Assembly (NCBI GenBank): GCA_026982025.1
Contig: JALSHX010000275.1
Coordinates: 1-7,930 of the forward strand
Source of the DNA: Aquificaceae bacterium
GTDB taxonomy: Bacteria; Aquificota; Aquificia; Aquificales; Aquificaceae
Direction: 5' to 3'
Length of the DNA stretch: 7,930 nucleotides
The position numbers were made by a program, and so were the translations under genes. The notes below the pieces were generated by a model that worked only from the letters and a program-made list of their open reading frames with translations, was not told where the DNA came from and did no database searches. Below, in pieces: positions 4,918 to 7,930 of the stretch (positions are counted from its first letter, which is position 1; every line of letters begins with the position of its first letter).

Positions 4918-6863
4918 TTTTTAATAGCAAAGAAGCCCTCTCCCTCTTTGTAGGAGATGGCAAGGGTTGATCCCCGCGAGAGGTTTCCGCTGAATGAGTA
5001 CCTCTTAACTCTTTCTTTAAAGGCTGTTTCCCTCACAATAAGCTCAATTCTGCGGATCCCCGGCTCAAAAAGGAACTCCTCGTAAACATAGATGGACGCA
5101 TCTCTTCTCAAGCCCCTCGGCTCATGCACTTTTCTGTGAACCCTCTTCCCATCAACATTTAAAATCACCTCAACGGGAGACCTTTCAACAGTGATGTTTT
5201 CTATCTTCTGCATGTGCTTTAGTTTGCTGTAAACCTTTTGGGCCTTCTTTACCCCCAAGGAACGGTACTTAAAGGAGAGAACTACAAGGCTTTTGCCTTC
5301 CGGATAAAAATTAACTTTGTGGGTCGTCAAAGGATGAAAAGTAAGGAAAGGAATTGAAAAAATCAGGCTTGCGGTGATGTAGTGAACCTTTTTGTGTGAG
5401 ATAAATCGGGGACCTTCTTTGAGGTCTTCTCCTTCGCCGATTGAATTAATAAAGTCCTCTACCTCCGGGCTCACATTTTCGGTTGAGGGAGCCTCAAGTA
5501 TCAAGATTTTCCCCCTCTGAAGATTTTTAAGGAGTCTCGGCCTCCTCACGCCCGAAAACCTTTCCTCGGTCCAGAGGGTCCCTTCCCTGAAGTAGCAGTC
5601 GGGACCGTCGCAGGTGATCAGAACAACCGCTTTGCAGTTTTTAAGAATATCCCTCATCCACACGGCGTTTACCGCCCCGGTGCAAGGAACCTTAAAGCTT
5701 AGCATTCCTTCGATCCCTTCCACCTCACCCGAGAAGGGGCACCTGAAAACCACCGCCTCTGGTTTTTGGGAGTTAATCCTCTCCAGAATTTCTGCGATGG
5801 GAAGGGTCGGAATTGAGCTCGCCCCGTAATTGCATGAACCCACACATATCCCGCATCCTGCACACTTGTCTTCAATTATGACCGCCTTCTTCTCCTTTTC
5901 GGAAATAGTTTTCATGTAGATTGCTTCATAGGGGCAGTCTTTGAAGCACTGCTCACAGCCCTCGCACTTTTCTTCAATAATCTCCGCGGGAGGGTTTCTT
6001 TTTCCCTTTACGAGCCACGGAAAGGCGATTAAAAGCCCGAAAAATCCCAGCAGAATCAACCAGCCGGCTGAGGGCGGAAGGTACTTGAGGAGGGGATAAC
6101 CCGTCAGGTAAAACCAGTCAAGACTCATTGAAAAGGGAACCGAGCCCAGATCTGCCGGAGGGTCGCTTTTTGCGGGGAAAACCAGAGATATTACTATGAG
6201 GTATGCGGTGGTTAGCACCATTAAAAATTTCGGTGGAAGGATCCGCGGTCTGGAAATCCTCATTACATGAATCCAGAGGGTAAAGATGAGGAGAATGGTT
6301 ACGGCTATGTGTCCGAAAAGGAGAATTCTGAAAAGACCGCCGAGGTTCTTAAGGTCGGTACCGAGAAAGGCACTCATAAGTGCGTGTCCGAATATGTGGA
6401 CCTCGGTGAGAAACTTGGCGGTGAGGATGCCCGTCAGCTGAGCCCTCTGGTCCCACACCAGAAGGTAGCCGGTGAGCCCGATTAGGAAGAATATGACCAG
6501 CGTGCTTACTCCCGAAACCCATGCAACCCATCTGAACATTCTGAACCTGTCGGTCAGAATCATGTGGATCATGTGAAGAACCGCAAAGAAAATGAGACCG
6601 TCCGAAGAGTATCTGTGAATACCCCGCATGAGGTTTCCGAGGAAGGTAGCTGAGATTTTTTCAACCGAGGCGTGGGCTTTCATGGGGTCAACATCGTAGA
6701 AAAAAAAGAGGTATATTCCCGAAAGGGTATCAACTATCAGGAGAAATACGGTTATTGCTCCGAGGTAGTAAAAGGGGTTAAACCTTGAGGAGTAAACCTC
6801 GGACAGGAGAAGGGTTATTTTTTGAATGGTTCTGTATGCGGGGCTTATGGTTATGATTTCCAT
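4914..6863 (-). CDS. Cytochrome b / two-[4Fe-4S] ferredoxin / FlpD(MvhD)-like fusion membrane protein
   Basis: This 649-residue protein joins several electron-transfer modules. Residues ~29-205 are a cytochrome b6-like four-helix core. Helix B has H83-x13-H97 (GIHRYSSDGL, LHMIHMI) and helix D has H185-x13-H199, the bis-His ligands of two b hemes, plus GLTGYLLVWDQ as in cytochrome b6. Two more helices (~212-230, ~266-285) flank SLDWFYLTGYPLLKYLP, a divergent PEWY quinol-site region (D249, W250, F251). Next come two [4Fe-4S] motifs (C300, C303, C306, C310; C334, C337, C340, C344), then an FlpD/MvhD-like domain (~370-440) with C375, C394, C410, C418 and C423 (VPCTG, TCDGPDC). A last helix (~494-510) leads to a C-terminal, probably extracytoplasmic beta-rich domain. 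With N-in topology the Fe-S domains face the cytoplasm. A role carrying electrons between a cytoplasmic Fe-S or flavin partner and quinone is inferred. ATG 6863, preceded by AGGGTG, is preferred over ATG 6965, which has no ribosome binding site. Confidence 0.88.
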   Translation of the reverse strand: MEIITISPAYRTIQKITLLLSEVYSSRFNPFYYLGAITVFLLIVDTLSGIYLFFFYDVDPMKAHASVEKISATFLGNLMRGIHRYSSDGLIFFAVLHMIHMILTDRFRMFRWVAWVSGVSTLVIFFLIGLTGYLLVWDQRAQLTGILTAKFLTEVHIFGHALMSAFLGTDLKNLGGLFRILLFGHIAVTILLIFTLWIHVMRISRPRILPPKFLMVLTTAYLIVISLVFPAKSDPPADLGSVPFSMSLDWFYLTGYPLLKYLPPSAGWLILLGFFGLLIAFPWLVKGKRNPPAEIIEEKCEGCEQCFKDCPYEAIYMKTISEKEKKAVIIEDKCAGCGICVGSCNYGASSIPTLPIAEILERINSQKPEAVVFRCPFSGEVEGIEGMLSFKVPCTGAVNAVWMRDILKNCKAVVLITCDGPDCYFREGTLWTEERFSGVRRPRLLKNLQRGKILILEAPSTENVSPEVEDFINSIGEGEDLKEGPRFISHKKVHYITASLIFSIPFLTFHPLTTHKVNFYPEGKSLVVLSFKYRSLGVKKAQKVYSKLKHMQKIENITVERSPVEVILNVDGKRVHRKVHEPRGLRRDASIYVYEEFLFEPGIRRIELIVRETAFKERVKRYSFSGNLSRGSTLAISYKEGEGFFAIKN

Positions 6864-6908
6864 TCCTGCACCCTTATAAGTGATTACCCACTCACAGCCA
6901 TCTCTTTT

Positions 6909-6937
6909 ATAATAAGAATTGTTGATAAATTTATCAT
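6909..6937 (-). promoter_or_regulatory. Candidate promoter of the cytochrome b fusion gene
   Basis: On the minus strand ATGATA (6937-6932) and TATTAT (6914-6909) are 17 bases apart, matching 4 of 6 and 5 of 6 consensus bases. Transcription would begin near 6902, about 40 bases before the chosen ATG at 6863. The -35 box and spacer are covered by the perfect palindrome at 6923-6936. I could not pick a convincing promoter for the divergent oxidase operon in 6938-7030; TATAGA at 6970-6975 is a weak candidate. Confidence 0.4.
6923..6936. promoter_or_regulatory. Perfect 14-base palindrome, candidate operator between the cytochrome b fusion and oxidase genes
   Basis: TGATAAATTTATCA is identical to its own reverse complement. 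It lies in the 180-base divergent region and overlaps the -35 box and spacer of the predicted minus-strand promoter, where a repressor would block transcription. It differs from the FNR, Rex and CRP consensus sites in half-site or spacing, and I cannot assign it to a regulator. AT-rich palindromes can arise by chance. Confidence 0.45.
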
Positions 6938-7043
6938 AATAAAATCTTATGACTCGCATCAGCACATCTTATAGAAAAATGAGTAAAGGGTCATAAACTA
7001 AATTGTAGTGGTGAGTGAATAAGCATTTACGGAGGTGGTCGGG

Positions 7044-7217
7044 ATGAGTGAGGAGCGGAGAGTTCCCTTCCTTCAGCTGGTGTTTGATGACTTTATCTTG
7101 CTCCTTTTCATAGGAGTAGCCGTTTATGCGGTTTCCTATCTCATCTGGGGACTTATTGAGATTGCATGGGTTCCGCCCATCCCCGATGAGATAAGGTCCG
7201 CCCTCTTAGGGAGGTAA
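7044..7217 (+). CDS. Small membrane subunit (IIa-like) of ba3-type cytochrome c oxidase
   Basis: This 57-residue protein has one strongly hydrophobic helix (residues ~17-43, DFILLLFIGVAVYAVSYLIW) flanked by a charged N-terminus (MSEERR) and a short polar tail. It sits directly before the CuA subunit gene, with five bases between stop and next start. ba3 oxidases carry a one-helix subunit IIa, a 34-residue peptide in Thermus, and as I recall the Aquifex aeolicus ba3 enzyme also has one that genome annotation first missed. Position, size and topology fit; sequence identity alone does not prove it. ATG 7044 is chosen because GGAGG (7031-7035) lies 8 bases upstream; an in-frame GTG at 7035 lies inside that ribosome binding site. 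It would help assemble or stabilise the oxidase in the membrane. Confidence 0.75.
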   Translation: MSEERRVPFLQLVFDDFILLLFIGVAVYAVSYLIWGLIEIAWVPPIPDEIRSALLGR

Positions 7218-7222
7218 GTGTC

Positions 7223-7753
7223 ATGGCTTTGCTTCCGCCTAAGGAGGAGTGGTTCGGTCAGAAGGTATCGGGTGATGAAAAGATCTGGATGGGAATGGCA
7301 TTCGTTGTTTCCATATTCCTCTTTGTCTGGATGATTATCTGGCATGTTTACGCGGGTCAGAACCCTTCATTTACCACATACAGGACAACCCCTGAGGAGT
7401 TCTACGCCCTGACGGAGGCATTCATTAATAAGTACAAGGTAGGTGAAGAGAACGGAGTCCCCGTGGTTAAGCCGCCCCCGGGAAGCGATGTCTTTATTCT
7501 GGGAAGACAGTTCAGGTGGGAGCCCGTACTGATCCTGAAAAAGGGTGAAGAGTACAGGTTTCACATCTCATCCCTTGATGTCCTTCACGGATTTTCAATT
7601 CAACCCGTCAACATGAACTTCATGGTTTACCCCAAGTACGACTATGTGCTTACCTTCAAGCCCACCTCCGCAGGGGAGTACGCAATAGTCTGCAACGAAT
7701 TCTGCGGTATCGGTCATCACATGATGATCGGCAAGATCATCGTTGAGGAATAG
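7223..7753 (+). CDS. coxB: Cytochrome c oxidase subunit II, ba3 type (CuA domain)
   Basis: This subunit takes electrons from cytochrome c through a binuclear CuA centre and passes them to subunit I. The 176-residue protein has a single N-terminal membrane helix (residues ~21-43) and an extracytoplasmic cupredoxin domain. The CuA ligands are complete: H122 (DVLHGF), C157, E159, C161, H165 and M168 in CNEFCGIGHHMM. One helix rather than two, and the short length, are typical of ba3-type (B-family) oxidases and unlike A-type subunit II. Residues 75-87 form a proline/glycine-rich linker-like insert before the cupredoxin core. GGGAGGTAAG overlapping the stop of the small upstream gene is the ribosome binding site. 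It forms an operon with the small subunit before it and subunit I after it (13-base gap). Confidence 0.94.
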   Translation: MALLPPKEEWFGQKVSGDEKIWMGMAFVVSIFLFVWMIIWHVYAGQNPSFTTYRTTPEEFYALTEAFINKYKVGEENGVPVVKPPPGSDVFILGRQFRWEPVLILKKGEEYRFHISSLDVLHGFSIQPVNMNFMVYPKYDYVLTFKPTSAGEYAIVCNEFCGIGHHMMIGKIIVEE

Positions 7754-7766
7754 GGAGGTAAATGCC

Positions 7767-7930
7767 ATGGCTGTGGCAGTTCCCGAAGGCAATTATTTCA
7801 GAATCTGTGATGTTACGGGTTTCAAGGTGGATGTAAGGGCTGAGCTCATAGCCAAGGTTAATGCGGTTATGGCGGTTGTTTCCTTTCTCATAGCGGTCAT
7901 CGCTGCACTGATGCTCGTTCTAACAAGGTG
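7767..7930 (+). CDS. coxA: Cytochrome c oxidase subunit I, ba3 type, N-terminal fragment (runs off window)
   Basis: Only the first 54 residues are inside the window. They comprise a soluble N-terminal stretch of about 30 residues (MAVAVPEGNYFRICDVTGFK) and the first membrane helix (~32-52). None of the heme or CuB ligands lies in this part, so the identity rests on its place directly after a CuA subunit and on resemblance of the first helix (ELIAKVNAVMAV, ending in LTR) to B-family oxidase subunit I. ATG 7767 is chosen: GGGAGGT at 7753-7759 is well spaced, while ATG 7762 opens a frame that stops after 24 codons. Confidence 0.75.
   Translation, partial: MAVAVPEGNYFRICDVTGFKVDVRAELIAKVNAVMAVVSFLIAVIAALMLVLTR

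Noticed and set aside
6922..6937. FNR box reading of TTGATAAATTTATCAT
   Set aside because: FNR sites are TTGAT-N4-ATCAA; here the half-sites TGAT and ATCA are six bases apart, so the match fails on spacing.
6864..6965. N-terminal extension of the cytochrome b fusion from ATG 6965
   Set aside because: It has no ribosome binding site, is AT-rich, contains the palindrome and predicted promoter, and would move the heme ligands away from the usual cytochrome b numbering.
7035..7043. GTG start for the small oxidase subunit
   Set aside because: The GTG is part of the GGAGGTG ribosome binding site that serves the ATG at 7044.
7762..7836. Alternative start of subunit I at ATG 7762
   Set aside because: That frame meets a stop after 24 codons, while ATG 7767 stays open to the window end and encodes a membrane helix.
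1..7930. CRISPR array, tRNA/rRNA gene or insertion sequence
   Set aside because: No regularly spaced repeats, no cloverleaf with a TTCGA-type loop in the gene-free stretches, and no transposase frame or terminal inverted repeats were seen.

Overview
The window looks like part of a thermophilic, respiring bacterial chromosome, probably from an Aquificota-like or similar microaerophilic lineage. This placement is inferred. It rests on a ba3-type oxidase with a separate small subunit ahead of coxB, an NXR/NarG-type molybdoenzyme, AGG/AGA-rich and ATA-rich codon use, tight packing, and strong GGAGGT ribosome binding sites next to sigma70-like promoters. No rRNA or protein marker here fixes the taxon. 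There are no tRNAs, CRISPR arrays or insertion sequences.

Layout. (1) Bases 1-657, minus strand: the first 219 residues of a Tat-exported nitrate reductase / nitrite oxidoreductase-type catalytic subunit, cut off by the window edge. (2) 658-990: a 333-base divergent intergenic region with a promoter for each flanking gene and, between them, an unexplained set of hairpins. (3) 991-3530, plus strand: an nrdD-nrdG pair for oxygen-sensitive class III ribonucleotide reduction. NrdD lacks the ATP cone. (4) 3474-4463, minus strand: a YhcC/TIGR01212-type radical SAM protein whose 3' end overlaps nrdG antisense. (5) 4480-4917, plus strand: an Rrf2-family regulator with three cysteines, apparently made from a leaderless mRNA. 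(6) 4914-6863, minus strand: a large membrane fusion protein of cytochrome b, two [4Fe-4S] clusters, an FlpD/MvhD-like domain and a C-terminal extracytoplasmic domain. (7) 7044-7930, plus strand: the start of a ba3-type cytochrome c oxidase operon (small subunit IIa-like, CuA subunit II, and the first 54 residues of subunit I).

How it fits together. Most of the window concerns electron transfer under changing oxygen supply: a terminal oxidase, a probable nitrate/nitrite molybdoenzyme, a membrane Fe-S/cytochrome b protein that could link a cytoplasmic electron carrier to the quinone pool, an anaerobic ribonucleotide reductase, and a probably Fe-S-sensing regulator in the middle. The gene order suggests a redox-switching region. 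That the regulator controls its neighbours is inference, not something the sequence shows.

The most unusual item is the cytochrome b/ferredoxin/FlpD fusion. It keeps both bis-histidine heme pairs in bc1-like spacing and a changed version of the quinol-site PEWY motif, but has Fe-S domains where a bc complex would use a Rieske protein.
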